Assembly: GCF_005116665.1 (NCBI RefSeq)
Contig: NZ_SWCJ01000017.1
Coordinates: forward strand, 46,263-110,262
Reading direction: 5' to 3'
DNA: 64,000 bases
From: Ferrimonas aestuarii
GTDB lineage: Bacteria; Pseudomonadota; Gammaproteobacteria; Enterobacterales; Shewanellaceae
The position numbers and the translations under genes were made by a program. Positions 8,011 to 16,368 of the stretch are shown in pieces; positions within the stretch are counted from its first letter, which is position 1, and each line of letters opens with the position of its first letter. The notes below the pieces were generated by a model that was not told the DNA's origin, made no database searches, and was given only the letters and a program-made list of their open reading frames with translations.

Positions 8011-9828
8011 ATGAAAACAATAATAACCATGCTAGCGGTCAGCGGCCTATTCTCAGCCTCCGTTGTGGCCGAATCCTTGGCCACAGAACTTGCCCCTGAT
8101 GCCAGTGGCAGCCAAGCCGCGCCTTGGGGCGTTGATGCCGCTCAGGGGTGGCTGATGGCCAGCGCTTCCAACGGCTTACTTTGGCAACAGGATAAGCAGC
8201 TGCGCACTCTGGTCGAGGGGCATTTTGAGCAACTGGCGGTACATGGCGATCTGGCGCTGACCATCGATGTCATTAGTGATCAGGTGCAGCCGGTGGCGCT
8301 GTCGAAAGGCAAGGCCACTAAGTTGTCGCCTCTGCCGCTGCGGGATTTTCAGGTGCAGTGGCTGTGTTTGCAGCCCCGTGCTGCGGATAATGGCCTTTAT
8401 GCCTGGTTAGGGAGCGAAGATGGCCGAGCAGAGCAGTGGCTGCTGCAGATGGATGGTCAGTGGCAGCCACAGATGGTGCGCACCTTGTCACTGCCGCCGG
8501 AAGCCGCTGGCTGTGCCGTGGATGCGGTTGCCGAAACCCTGTATGTGGCGGATCCAAGTCTGGGCGTTTGGGCCTACCCAGCATCCCCATTTGCCCCTTT
8601 TGAGCGTGAATTGGCGCTGGCATCGGAAGATGGCATCACCGGCGTGGCAGTCTCTCCACAGGGACAGCTGCTGGCATTGACCGAGTCTGGACGGGTGCTG
8701 TCCAAAGCCGGGGACATAGGTGCAGGTTTTAGTGGTGGTGAAATGGAGGCGTTGGCGGTGTCTACATCGACCATGGTGGCCTATGACGACGAGCATGATC
8801 GCTATCGCCTGAGCCCATTTTCCCCTCTTAAACTAGACGCTAAACAAGGGGATGTTATCCCTGAAGTGCCCGCTTGGGTAGAGAGCGACATCGCCGATCG
8901 CCCAGGGGATACCATGGACGATCCTGCTATTTGGGTGCACCCAACTCAGCCTGAACTGAGCCGAGTGATCGGCACCAACAAGCGTTGGGGGCTGCTCAGC
9001 TTCGACATGCAGGGCAATCAGCTGCAGGGCTTGGCCGTGGGGAAGGTCAATAACGTGGATCTGCGCCAAGGGGTGATGCTGGGCGGAAAGCTGCGTGATA
9101 TCGGTGTGGCTAGCAACCGTGATGTGGATGGGTTAACCCTGTTTGAGGTAAGTGCGGAAGGCGAAATGACGCTGCTGCCTCCTCAGCCGACGACGCTCAA
9201 GGAGATCTACGGTTTGTGCTTGGCACAGCCCGGGAAAGACCGACTGCAGGTGTTTGCCAATGATAAGAGCGGCCGCGTCGAGCAGTTGGACTTAGTGTGG
9301 GATGGTACTGGCCTGAAAGCGGAACCCTTAGGGGAGTTTAGCGTGCCAAGCCAGCCAGAAGGCTGTGTGGTGGATGACAAAGCGCAGCGCCTGTTCCTCG
9401 GTGAAGAGGACCAAGGCATCTGGGTGTTCGACCTAAGCTCTGGGGTGGCTAAAGATGGCAAGCTCATCGCAAACATCGGTGGTACGAATGGCGAGTTTCT
9501 CCACGACGACGTGGAAGGACTGGCTCTGTATCACGGCGATGAGCCTTACTTGGTGGTGTCCAGTCAGGGTAATGACAGCTACCTGTTGTATCAGGCCGAG
9601 CCTCCTTACGCTTACCAAGGGCGTTTTCGCATCGGCATCAATGCCAAGTTAGGGATTGATGGCAGCGCGGAAACCGATGGGCTTGCGGTGACCAGCAAAG
9701 CCGTAGGCTCAGGCCCTTGGGCTAAGGGAATGGTGGTCGTGCAAGATGGCCGCAACCGTCTTCCAGACGCCTACCACAACTTCAAATGGGTGCCGTGGCA
9801 GGCGGTGCTGCAAACCCTTAAGGATTAA
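8011..9828 (+). CDS. Beta-propeller phytase, tandem two-domain
   Basis: This 605-residue secreted enzyme hydrolyses myo-inositol hexakisphosphate to lower inositol phosphates and phosphate in a Ca-dependent reaction. A signal peptide covers about 1-20. The C-terminal half (about 290-605) holds the complete catalytic propeller with DDPAIWVHP, GTNKRWGLLSFD, NNVDLR, NRDVDG, the PEGCVVDD segment and DGRN-PDAYHNFKWVPW. The N-terminal half (about 25-285) is a diverged, incomplete propeller without DDPAIWVHP, as in known dual-domain phytases. Start ATG 8011 has AGGAG 5-6 bases upstream. It is co-transcribed with the TonB receptor, and its stop overlaps the next convergent gene by 4 bases. Confidence 0.92.
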   Translation: MKTIITMLAVSGLFSASVVAESLATELAPDASGSQAAPWGVDAAQGWLMASASNGLLWQQDKQLRTLVEGHFEQLAVHGDLALTIDVISDQVQPVALSKGKATKLSPLPLRDFQVQWLCLQPRAADNGLYAWLGSEDGRAEQWLLQMDGQWQPQMVRTLSLPPEAAGCAVDAVAETLYVADPSLGVWAYPASPFAPFERELALASEDGITGVAVSPQGQLLALTESGRVLSKAGDIGAGFSGGEMEALAVSTSTMVAYDDEHDRYRLSPFSPLKLDAKQGDVIPEVPAWVESDIADRPGDTMDDPAIWVHPTQPELSRVIGTNKRWGLLSFDMQGNQLQGLAVGKVNNVDLRQGVMLGGKLRDIGVASNRDVDGLTLFEVSAEGEMTLLPPQPTTLKEIYGLCLAQPGKDRLQVFANDKSGRVEQLDLVWDGTGLKAEPLGEFSVPSQPEGCVVDDKAQRLFLGEEDQGIWVFDLSSGVAKDGKLIANIGGTNGEFLHDDVEGLALYHGDEPYLVVSSQGNDSYLLYQAEPPYAYQGRFRIGINAKLGIDGSAETDGLAVTSKAVGSGPWAKGMVVVQDGRNRLPDAYHNFKWVPWQAVLQTLKD

Positions 9829-11060
9829 TCCCAAGTCGGCAGCAGTGGAATGCTGTCGAGCAGTGGAATCATGGCTTGGCGCAGCGCCTCTGGTGTTGCG
9901 CTTTGCCAGTATCCGGTTAGGTAAGACAGCAGGGGCACTGAGGTAACGAAGAACAGCAAGGTCAGCAGTAGGACTTTAGCACTGACCGGATACCGATGCT
10001 GCGGCAAAGACAGTGTTAGGGCCCCCGCTTTTGGGCAGGCCTGAGCGCAGCGGTGGCAGGCGTGGCAGTCCGGTGCTCGAACGGTTTCAATCTCCTGAAC
10101 GGGGATGTTGTTCGGGCAAGCTTGCTGGCATTTGCGGCAATCTTTGTCATCGGTGCTGCGTAGACATAAGGCCTTGTTACGACGAATCTTAAATGGGCTG
10201 GCCAACGAGACGATGCCCATCAGTGCGCCGTAGGGGCAGACATAGTGGCAAAAAGCGTAACGCTTGATGGTACTCAATACCACCATTGCTGCGATGAACA
10301 GCGCGCCAATGACGCCAGGCTGAGTCATGTGATGCCACATGGCTAAGTCCGCCATGATGTGCTTTTCACTTTCCAGATATGGAACCAGCTTATCGCCGGG
10401 AATGGAGAAGATCAGGTGACCCAGCCACAGCAGGAACAGGTACTTAAACCCACGCAGAACCTGGTCGGCTTTAGCGGGGATGGTTTTGCCTTTCCAGCGG
10501 TGTTTGAAGCGACGATACAGGGTTTCAGACAGGAAACCGATGCCACACACCCAACTGCAAAATGCTCGCTTGGTGAGCAGAGCAGAGACCACCAGTGTCA
10601 GAAACATCACCACCGCAGAGGGGTGAGCCATGTCCACTAGGCCTTGTTCAATCCAAGCGCGTATCGCCACCCCCGCCGAGATAGGAATGTAGATATCCAC
10701 GATGCTTGGCCGGGTGATCCACAGACTACTGTCTTGGATCTGCTGATTGTACAAGGCGTATTGAATGGCGATGATGATCAGGGCAATGGCAAAACCGTTC
10801 TGGCTTAATTCCCGAAGATGATCAAAGCGGTGATAGCTGAAATTGGGTTGGCGGCGGTTGGGAATGATCCAACGGCCGGCACAGAGTACGGCGATGAAAC
10901 TGATGGCAGCAATCACCAACAGCGGATCGTGGGCTAGCACTAAACCGATGACGGCCGAGACAAAGGCCGCGAAGGCGCCTAATGCTCGGCTAAGAGAAAA
11001 CAGGATACTGAGTGCTGCGGCTACCCCGGTTAGCAACACCAGAGATTCGAAGATCGACAT
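9825..11060 (-). CDS. NapH/YccM-like polyferredoxin membrane protein
   Basis: This 411-residue inner-membrane iron-sulfur protein has several hydrophobic helices, two membrane-proximal CxxxC-P-type motifs (CSWVCGIGF near 170; CHYVCPYGA near 270), then two 4Fe-4S ferredoxin motifs (CRKCQQACPNNIP and CHACHRCAQACPKAG, about 310-345), and one or more C-terminal helices. This is the layout of NapH, CcoG and YccM quinol-linked electron carriers. No partner oxidoreductase is adjacent, so the acceptor is unknown. It is tail-to-tail with the phytase gene. A weak AGG is the only ribosome site seen. Confidence 0.8.
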   Translation of the reverse strand: MSIFESLVLLTGVAAALSILFSLSRALGAFAAFVSAVIGLVLAHDPLLVIAAISFIAVLCAGRWIIPNRRQPNFSYHRFDHLRELSQNGFAIALIIIAIQYALYNQQIQDSSLWITRPSIVDIYIPISAGVAIRAWIEQGLVDMAHPSAVVMFLTLVVSALLTKRAFCSWVCGIGFLSETLYRRFKHRWKGKTIPAKADQVLRGFKYLFLLWLGHLIFSIPGDKLVPYLESEKHIMADLAMWHHMTQPGVIGALFIAAMVVLSTIKRYAFCHYVCPYGALMGIVSLASPFKIRRNKALCLRSTDDKDCRKCQQACPNNIPVQEIETVRAPDCHACHRCAQACPKAGALTLSLPQHRYPVSAKVLLLTLLFFVTSVPLLSYLTGYWQSATPEALRQAMIPLLDSIPLLPTWD

Positions 11061-11217
11061 CGGCCTACCATGGAATTAAACGAGGTGGCAATTATCTCAG
11101 CCTTGCTAAGGGCTGACAGTCGAACATGTTCGGAATTTAGACCGAGTTAACACTTTGGTCCGGCGAGAAATAGTTTTCTTACCAAAGGTCACACTATGGA
11201 ATCGCAGCCGGATTCAA

Positions 11218-11243
11218 CCCTTCTGAAGCAGGCTTCAGAAGGG
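11218..11243. other. Strong hairpin without T-run downstream of the DUF2959 gene
   Basis: An 11-bp perfect stem (cccttctgaag / cttcagaaggg) with a 4-base loop lies 14 bases beyond the DUF2959 stop. No T-run follows on either strand, so it may be an RNA-stability or Rho-associated structure and not a classical terminator. Confidence 0.5.
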
Positions 11244-11256
11244 AGAAAAATCAAAT

Positions 11257-11889
11257 TCAGTTACCTAATGCTTGGATAAATTGATCCGATTCGGCAATGG
11301 CCGAATTCATCTCTTTGATTAAGGTTTGCACTTCCCGTTTTAGGCCATCAAATTCGTTGCCGATGGCCATGACGGCTTTGGCATTGAGGTTGTGTTTTAG
11401 GTACAGCTCATTGTCTTTGAGCTTGGCCAAGATGGGATCCATTTTATCCGCTGCTCGGTTCATGCTTTGCAGCATGGAGCGGTATTGACGTTGGGTAGCA
11501 CTCAATTGCTTTTGGCTGTCGCGGCGCAGATTCGCAGATTGATACTGCTCTAGCTCATCTTGCCATTCGACAAACAGCGCCTGCGCAACATCATCAATGG
11601 CGTCGATGCGGCTGCGAACCTCATTGGCCGCCTCTTCGGAGGCTAAGTATTCACTGCGAACGTCATCGTAGACCGCTTCTAGATCGCCACCATCAAAGCT
11701 CACCAAGGTTTGTAGTTGCTCGAGCGCAGAGCTGAACTGCTCTTGGGCATCCTCTTGGCTCTCCTGAGCGTCTTCCACCCTGTCGGTAAGAATCTCTCGC
11801 TTGTGATAGCCAACTTGTTCCATTGCTGAGTAGTAGGCGGACTGACATCCTCCTAAAACTAAGGTAAACGCTAACAGGAGATACTTCAT
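11257..11889 (-). CDS. DUF2959 family lipoprotein
   Basis: This 210-residue predicted outer-membrane or periplasmic lipoprotein has a signal peptide with lipobox LGGC (Cys15). The family mark GYHKREIL follows near residue 27. The rest is almost entirely helical and charged, with heptad-like spacing through about 40-205, suggesting a coiled coil. I recognise the family as DUF2959, which has no established function. Start ATG 11889 has GAGG 6-7 bases upstream. It lies 11 bases after a small TM2-like membrane protein gene, so the two probably share a transcript. Confidence 0.8.
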   Translation of the reverse strand: MKYLLLAFTLVLGGCQSAYYSAMEQVGYHKREILTDRVEDAQESQEDAQEQFSSALEQLQTLVSFDGGDLEAVYDDVRSEYLASEEAANEVRSRIDAIDDVAQALFVEWQDELEQYQSANLRRDSQKQLSATQRQYRSMLQSMNRAADKMDPILAKLKDNELYLKHNLNAKAVMAIGNEFDGLKREVQTLIKEMNSAIAESDQFIQALGN

Positions 11890-11900
11890 GGTGATCCTCT

Positions 11901-12122
11901 CTATTTATATTTAGCGGCGTCGATGATGCACCATACGTGCACAGGCACCACGATCAGATAGGGAATAAATAGCAACCACGGGCCGATGGCATAGCCCACG
12001 CCAATGAAAACGAAAAATAGCAGTGCAGCCAGAATTCGTCCTTGAACCAGTTGTCCTAGCCCTGGGATGAAAAAACTGCAGATGGCGGCGATGACGTTAC
12101 CCGCTGACCCTTGTCCAGACAT
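11901..12122 (-). CDS. Small TM2-like membrane protein
   Basis: This 73-residue protein has two or three hydrophobic segments and the motif IPGLGQLVQGR near the start, typical of TM2/YqaE-like small membrane proteins. Such proteins often have a C-terminal aromatic-lysine end, as here (DAAKYK). I chose ATG 12122 because GGAG lies 8 bases upstream; a longer reading would need TTG at 12137. It heads a two-gene unit with the DUF2959 lipoprotein. The function is unknown. Confidence 0.7.
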   Translation of the reverse strand: MSGQGSAGNVIAAICSFFIPGLGQLVQGRILAALLFFVFIGVGYAIGPWLLFIPYLIVVPVHVWCIIDAAKYK

Positions 12123-12242
12123 GGTGGCTTTCTCCAAAAATCTCGGTTAATAATTGCTTAAGCTAACCCGAAGAAGCCAACTATCTCAATACTCTAGTTG
12201 CTCATGGTATCATTTGCTTAACATTTTCTTGGTTGGTGCATT

Positions 12243-13166
12243 ATGAGTCGACTTCAACAGGCTCAGCTGCGGCTGAAACAGTTTCCTTGGCATAACATTC
12301 CTGCGTTTTTGCGTTTTTTGGTAAAGCGTAGCGGCGAAAACCGTTTGCAGGTGACGTCTGGCTATCTGGCCTACATGAGCTTGCTGTCGCTGGTGCCGCT
12401 GCTGGCGGTGGTGTTATCGATCTTTTCCGCTTTTCCGGGCTTTACTGGATTAAAGTCGCAGATTGAGCAGTTCGTTTACACCAACTTTGTGCCCACGGCT
12501 GGCGATGTGGTGCAGCAGTATCTAGGGGAGTTTGTCGACAATGCCTCCAAGATGACCGCTTTTGGAGTGGTGTTTCTGGCGGTAGTGGCATTGGCGCTGA
12601 TCTCCGCCATCGATAAGGCGCTCAATCAGATTTGGCGCATTAAGCAGCGCCGCCGTTTGGTGTACTCCTTTTCCATGTATTGGATGATCCTGACTCTGGG
12701 GCCAATTCTCATTGGTGCCAGCATCGCCACCACCTCATATCTGGTGTCGATGGAGCTCATTAGCCAAGTCGGCTTAGACACTGTGGTGCCGATGTTTGTG
12801 GCCAAATTGCCGTTTTTCTTAAGTGTGCTGGCGTTTGTGATGATCTACGCCTTGGTGCCGAATACGCAGGTTAGGCTGCACCATGCTTTGGCTGGTGCGG
12901 TGGTGGCGGCATTGCTGTTTGAAGCCGGTAAGAAAGGCTTCGCTTGGTACATTACGACTTTCCCCTCCTATGAGGCAATCTACGGCGCTCTCGCGGTGAT
13001 TCCTATCCTGTTTGTGTGGGTCTATCTGTCGTGGATGATTCTGCTACTTGGCGCCGAGGTGACGGCGTCGTTACCGGAGTTTTTCTCCCGCTCAGCAGGG
13101 GAAAACAGCGGCTTGCGCTCCTTAGAGGATGACGGCACACTGGGCGGTCAATCTAAGGGGGAGTAA
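12243..13166 (+). CDS. yihY: YihY/BrkB family inner-membrane protein
   Basis: This 307-residue protein has six membrane segments and the family's N-terminal block (SGYLAYMSLLSLVPLLAVVLSIFSAFP). It is often annotated as ribonuclease BN, which is a historical error, and its true role is unsettled. The C-terminal tail after about 285 is polar. The ribosome site is weak. The stop overlaps the ATG of dtd (TAATG), indicating translational coupling, an arrangement common in Alteromonadales and enterobacteria. Confidence 0.88.
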   Translation: MSRLQQAQLRLKQFPWHNIPAFLRFLVKRSGENRLQVTSGYLAYMSLLSLVPLLAVVLSIFSAFPGFTGLKSQIEQFVYTNFVPTAGDVVQQYLGEFVDNASKMTAFGVVFLAVVALALISAIDKALNQIWRIKQRRRLVYSFSMYWMILTLGPILIGASIATTSYLVSMELISQVGLDTVVPMFVAKLPFFLSVLAFVMIYALVPNTQVRLHHALAGAVVAALLFEAGKKGFAWYITTFPSYEAIYGALAVIPILFVWVYLSWMILLLGAEVTASLPEFFSRSAGENSGLRSLEDDGTLGGQSKGE

Positions 13167-13603
13167 TGATAGCGTTAATTCAACGGGTGTCCGCAGCCAA
13201 AGTTGAGGTGGACAATCAGGTAATAGGCCAGATCGACGCAGGCCTATTGGTGTTACTGGGCGTTGAGCAGAAAGACGATTCCGAATCGCTGCGAAAGCTG
13301 GCCGATAAAGTAATGAAATACCGCATTTTTAGCGATGAAGAGGGCAAGATGAACCTCAACGTTCGCGATGCAGGCGGTAAGTTGCTGGTGGTGAGTCAGT
13401 TTACGCTGGCTGCCGATACCGGCCGAGGATTACGCCCAAGCTTCTCCGGCGCCGGTAAGCCGGATCAGGCCAAGGCACTCTACCTGGAGTTTGTGGAGTA
13501 TTGTCGCAGCACCGGTATGGAAGTAGAGACCGGCGAGTTTGCGGCAGACATGCAGGTGTCACTGACCAACGATGGCCCCGTGACCTTCCATCTGCAGGTT
13601 TAG
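13166..13603 (+). CDS. dtd: D-aminoacyl-tRNA deacylase
   Basis: This 145-residue homodimeric enzyme removes D-amino acids (and glycine from tRNA-Ala) mischarged onto tRNA. Both catalytic signatures are intact: SQFTLAADTGRGLRPSF (about 79-95) and the C-terminal GPVTFHLQV with the Gly-cisPro pair. The length is standard. It is translationally coupled to yihY and followed by a strong terminator. Confidence 0.97.
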   Translation: MIALIQRVSAAKVEVDNQVIGQIDAGLLVLLGVEQKDDSESLRKLADKVMKYRIFSDEEGKMNLNVRDAGGKLLVVSQFTLAADTGRGLRPSFSGAGKPDQAKALYLEFVEYCRSTGMEVETGEFAADMQVSLTNDGPVTFHLQV

Positions 13604-13614
13604 AGATTAAAAAC

Positions 13615-13647
13615 AACGCCGCCCAGCGATGGCTGGGCGGCGTTTTT
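13615..13647 (+). terminator. Intrinsic terminator of yihY-dtd
   Basis: A 13-bp stem (aacgccgcccagc / gctgggcggcgtt) with a 4-base loop and a T-run lies 12 bases after dtd. The AA-rich left arm could also let it serve the convergent rluF gene. Confidence 0.9.
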
Positions 13648-13673
13648 GATTCTGGCTTATACCGTCTATGGCA

Positions 13674-14744
13674 TTACTTCGGCTTGCGCTTCAGGGTTAG
13701 CGTGTTGCCACTGACCGGTTTGGGTTTAGGCTCAGCCTTAGGTTTGTTGGGGTTGTCCACGAACACCTTTTTCTTCTTTGGTGCTTCGCTTTCTGGTTTG
13801 CGTCTCAAGCGTGGGCTATCGCTGCGTTCAGAGCGATCATAACGACCGTGATTGTCCTCTCTTGGCTTGCGCTTAGGTTCACCGCGTTCGTTGGGGCGCT
13901 CTAGGGCACCTCGACCTTCCCCTTGGCCACTCGGTCGGCGCGGATTGCCGGAACGGGGTTTGATCGGTCGCGCCAGTTTGAAGGTGCCGTTTTGTTTTGG
14001 TTGAGCCGTGTCGGTGGCGGTTTTGCTGGAGCCGGCGACGGCGGCATTGATCTCAGCCATCTCTTGCTCGGTCAGATTACGCCACTGTCCGGACTTGAGA
14101 CCGGTGAGATCCACATTCATGATGCGGATGCGCTTTAGGGCTTTGACGTCATAACCTAGATATTCGCACATGCGGCGAATTTGGCGGTTCAGGCCCTGAG
14201 TCAGGATAATGCGGAACTGATATTTACTCACAAGGCTAACGCGACACGGCTGGGTCACTGTGCCGAGAATGGGTACCCCTGATGCCATTTTGGACAGGAA
14301 ACGTTCGCTGACTGGCTGATCGACGGTGACTTCATACTCTTTGTCGTGGGCATTTTCAGCCCGCAGAATCTTGTTGACGATGTCACCATCACTGGTGAGA
14401 AAGATCAGTCCTTCTGAGGGCTTATCCAGTCGACCGATAGGGAAGATTCGGCGCTTGTGGCCGATGGCATCGATGATGTTGCCTTTGACGTCACGCTCAG
14501 TGGTACAGGTGATGCCAATGGGCTTGTTGTACGCGATGTAGATGCGATCGGATTTATTGGCGGCACTGGCTTTGATGGGCTTACCATCCACCTCAACACA
14601 ATCACCGGGCTGAACTTTGGTGCCTAACTCCGGCAGTTGACCATTGATGGTCACGCGCTGTTGCTCGATGAGTTTGTCGGCTTCTCTGCGAGAGCAGAAC
14701 CCGGATTCACTAATAAATTTGTTGAGGCGTTTTTCGCTGGTCAC
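13674..14744 (-). CDS. rluF: 23S rRNA pseudouridine(2604) synthase RluF
   Basis: This 356-residue enzyme isomerises U2604 of 23S rRNA. An S4-like domain (1-60; RLNKFISESGFCSRREADKL) is followed by the RsuA-type catalytic domain with GRLDKPSEGL (catalytic Asp107) and LNRQIRRMCEYLGY. Residues from about 240 to 356 form a long proline-, lysine- and arginine-rich disordered tail that is longer than in most RluF proteins, probably an RNA-binding extension. The gene stands alone and is convergent with dtd. Confidence 0.92.
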   Translation of the reverse strand: MTSEKRLNKFISESGFCSRREADKLIEQQRVTINGQLPELGTKVQPGDCVEVDGKPIKASAANKSDRIYIAYNKPIGITCTTERDVKGNIIDAIGHKRRIFPIGRLDKPSEGLIFLTSDGDIVNKILRAENAHDKEYEVTVDQPVSERFLSKMASGVPILGTVTQPCRVSLVSKYQFRIILTQGLNRQIRRMCEYLGYDVKALKRIRIMNVDLTGLKSGQWRNLTEQEMAEINAAVAGSSKTATDTAQPKQNGTFKLARPIKPRSGNPRRPSGQGEGRGALERPNERGEPKRKPREDNHGRYDRSERSDSPRLRRKPESEAPKKKKVFVDNPNKPKAEPKPKPVSGNTLTLKRKPK

Positions 14745-14760
14745 ACTGATTACCCAATTG

Positions 14761-14801
14761 CCAAAATAAGAACACCCCAGAGACGCAGGCCAATGGGGTG
14801 T
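14761..14801 (-). terminator. Probable terminator of cheV
   Basis: An 8-bp stem (acacccca / tggggtgt, 14772-14801) is followed on the minus strand by a T-rich tract (tcttatttt). It lies about 60 bases past the cheV stop. Confidence 0.6.
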
Positions 14802-14861
14802 GTCTGAGTATACCAGTTCTGCCTTCAGGGCTTAACTTTTGTAAGCCTAGATCAACCGACC

Positions 14862-15728
14862 TTAATAGTTGGCACCACGGGCGATGGCGGCCAGCAGGGC
14901 TTCAGGGTCAAATTTACACAGACCCTCGTTGGCGCCACTGGTTTGGGTGTAGCGTCGGCATACGTCGCTGTTTAGGGAGGTATGCAGAATGATGTAGGTT
15001 TCTTTTAGGCAGGCTTCGCCACGGACCGTGGTGGCCAACTGGTAGCCATCGAGTTCCGGCATCTCGATGTCAGACACCAGAATTTGGATCGGTTCACCGA
15101 TGTTGGCTTGTTCCTGCAATTTCTCCAGTGCTGCCTTACCGTGGGGAGCACTGTGATAATCGATGCCGTGCTCTTCCAGCACGCTGGCAAGCTGCCGGCG
15201 GGCAAATCGAGAGTCATCACAGATGAGAATGCGTTGACTGCGGATCTGCTCTAGGGTGTCGGGATTAAGAATAAACTCATCGCTCTGACGAGTTGGCAGG
15301 TTAACGGTTTCTGCCAAAATACGCTCTAAATCGAGCACCTGTACTAGATCTTTCTCGCGGCGAATCACGCCGGCGCTGTAGCTCGATGTGCCAAGGGCTC
15401 TAGGCATGGCTGCTACGTCGCTACTGTTGCAGTAGTGGATGGTATCGATACCGGTTACCAGCAAGCCGTAGAGGCTGCCTTGAAGTTCACACACCACAAT
15501 CTGCTTGCACTCTTCATTTGGCATGCCGATGGCGGCAGCTAGATCGACGACGGAGAGTGTGGTGCCGCGCAGGGGCATGGTGCCGACGATGCAGGGGTGA
15601 CTGCCGGGAATCTGGTTGAGGCTCTTTAGGGTTACGATTTCACGCACTTTCAGTGTAGTGATGGCAAAGGCGCGCTTTGGACCAAGGGTGAATACTAGAA
15701 ACTCTTGGCGATTATCATTTTGTGACAT
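14862..15728 (-). CDS. cheV: Chemotaxis coupling protein CheV (CheW-REC)
   Basis: This 288-residue protein links chemoreceptors to CheA and adapts by phosphorylation. An N-terminal CheW-like domain (about 8-145) precedes a receiver domain (about 165-285). The receiver has acidic residues DD171-172, phospho-acceptor Asp220 in LVSDIEMPELDGY, the switch Thr in HTS and the late Lys in LCKF. It is a stand-alone gene, divergent from a GNAT gene with overlapping upstream regions. No other chemotaxis genes are nearby. Confidence 0.94.
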   Translation of the reverse strand: MSQNDNRQEFLVFTLGPKRAFAITTLKVREIVTLKSLNQIPGSHPCIVGTMPLRGTTLSVVDLAAAIGMPNEECKQIVVCELQGSLYGLLVTGIDTIHYCNSSDVAAMPRALGTSSYSAGVIRREKDLVQVLDLERILAETVNLPTRQSDEFILNPDTLEQIRSQRILICDDSRFARRQLASVLEEHGIDYHSAPHGKAALEKLQEQANIGEPIQILVSDIEMPELDGYQLATTVRGEACLKETYIILHTSLNSDVCRRYTQTSGANEGLCKFDPEALLAAIARGANY

Positions 15729-15883
15729 TGGGTAACCCTAAATTTTCACGATCATTTTGTTATATCGTCCACGGTAGGCAAACACTTAAGCGAAAGTTAA
15801 CCCGCATTGTGCCAGCCACTTGCATCAGTCTACCTGTGATAGGCTATAAAAATCTTTGCTTTATGTCAGATGTGGGTAGAAAA

Positions 15884-16315
15884 ATGCGCTGTATTATGCC
15901 AAATGACCATGAGTATCGAAAAGGACTCCACCTGAGGTACCAAATTCTGCGTCAGCCTTGGGGCCAACCTGTTGGCAGCGAGTTGGATGAGATAGAGAGC
16001 GAGTCTTGGCATAAGGTGATAATTACTGAACAGGGTGAGGTGGTTGGCAGTGGTCGTTTGCATCGAGTAGACACTTACACAGGTCAGATTCGTTACATGG
16101 CCATTGCGGAAAGTTGTCAGGGGCAGGGCTTAGGTCGAGTGCTGTTAGCAGGTTTAGAGCAGCAAGCGGTTGAACTTGGGATGAATGAGGTGATGTTGCA
16201 ATCCCGTGAGAACCAGACTGGTTTTTACGTCAAGTTAGGCTACCAAGATGTGGGCGCCGGGCATACGCTATTTGGATCGATAGCCCACCGAAAAATGGTC
16301 AAAGTATTGGGTTAA
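15884..16315 (+). CDS. GNAT-family N-acetyltransferase
   Basis: This 143-residue acetyl-CoA-dependent acyltransferase has a single GNAT fold. Motif A, which binds acetyl-CoA, is RYMAIAESCQGQGLGRVLL (about 66-84), and a C-terminal QSRENQTGFYVKLGY block marks motif B. The substrate cannot be told. The start is uncertain: ATG 15884 and 15896 both fit the family, and the reading frame stays open upstream to 15722 with no family similarity. No clear ribosome site was seen. A strong terminator follows. Confidence 0.75.
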   Translation: MRCIMPNDHEYRKGLHLRYQILRQPWGQPVGSELDEIESESWHKVIITEQGEVVGSGRLHRVDTYTGQIRYMAIAESCQGQGLGRVLLAGLEQQAVELGMNEVMLQSRENQTGFYVKLGYQDVGAGHTLFGSIAHRKMVKVLG

Positions 16316-16346
16316 AAAAACGCCTCGCGATGGCGAGGCGTTTTTG
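16316..16346. terminator. Bidirectional terminator
   Basis: The stem aaaaacgcctcgc / gcgaggcgttttt with a 4-base loop is flanked by A and T runs. It lies between the convergent GNAT gene and the DUF3014 gene and can serve both. Confidence 0.88.
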
Positions 16347-16368
16347 CATTTGAAGCCGTGATATTGAC

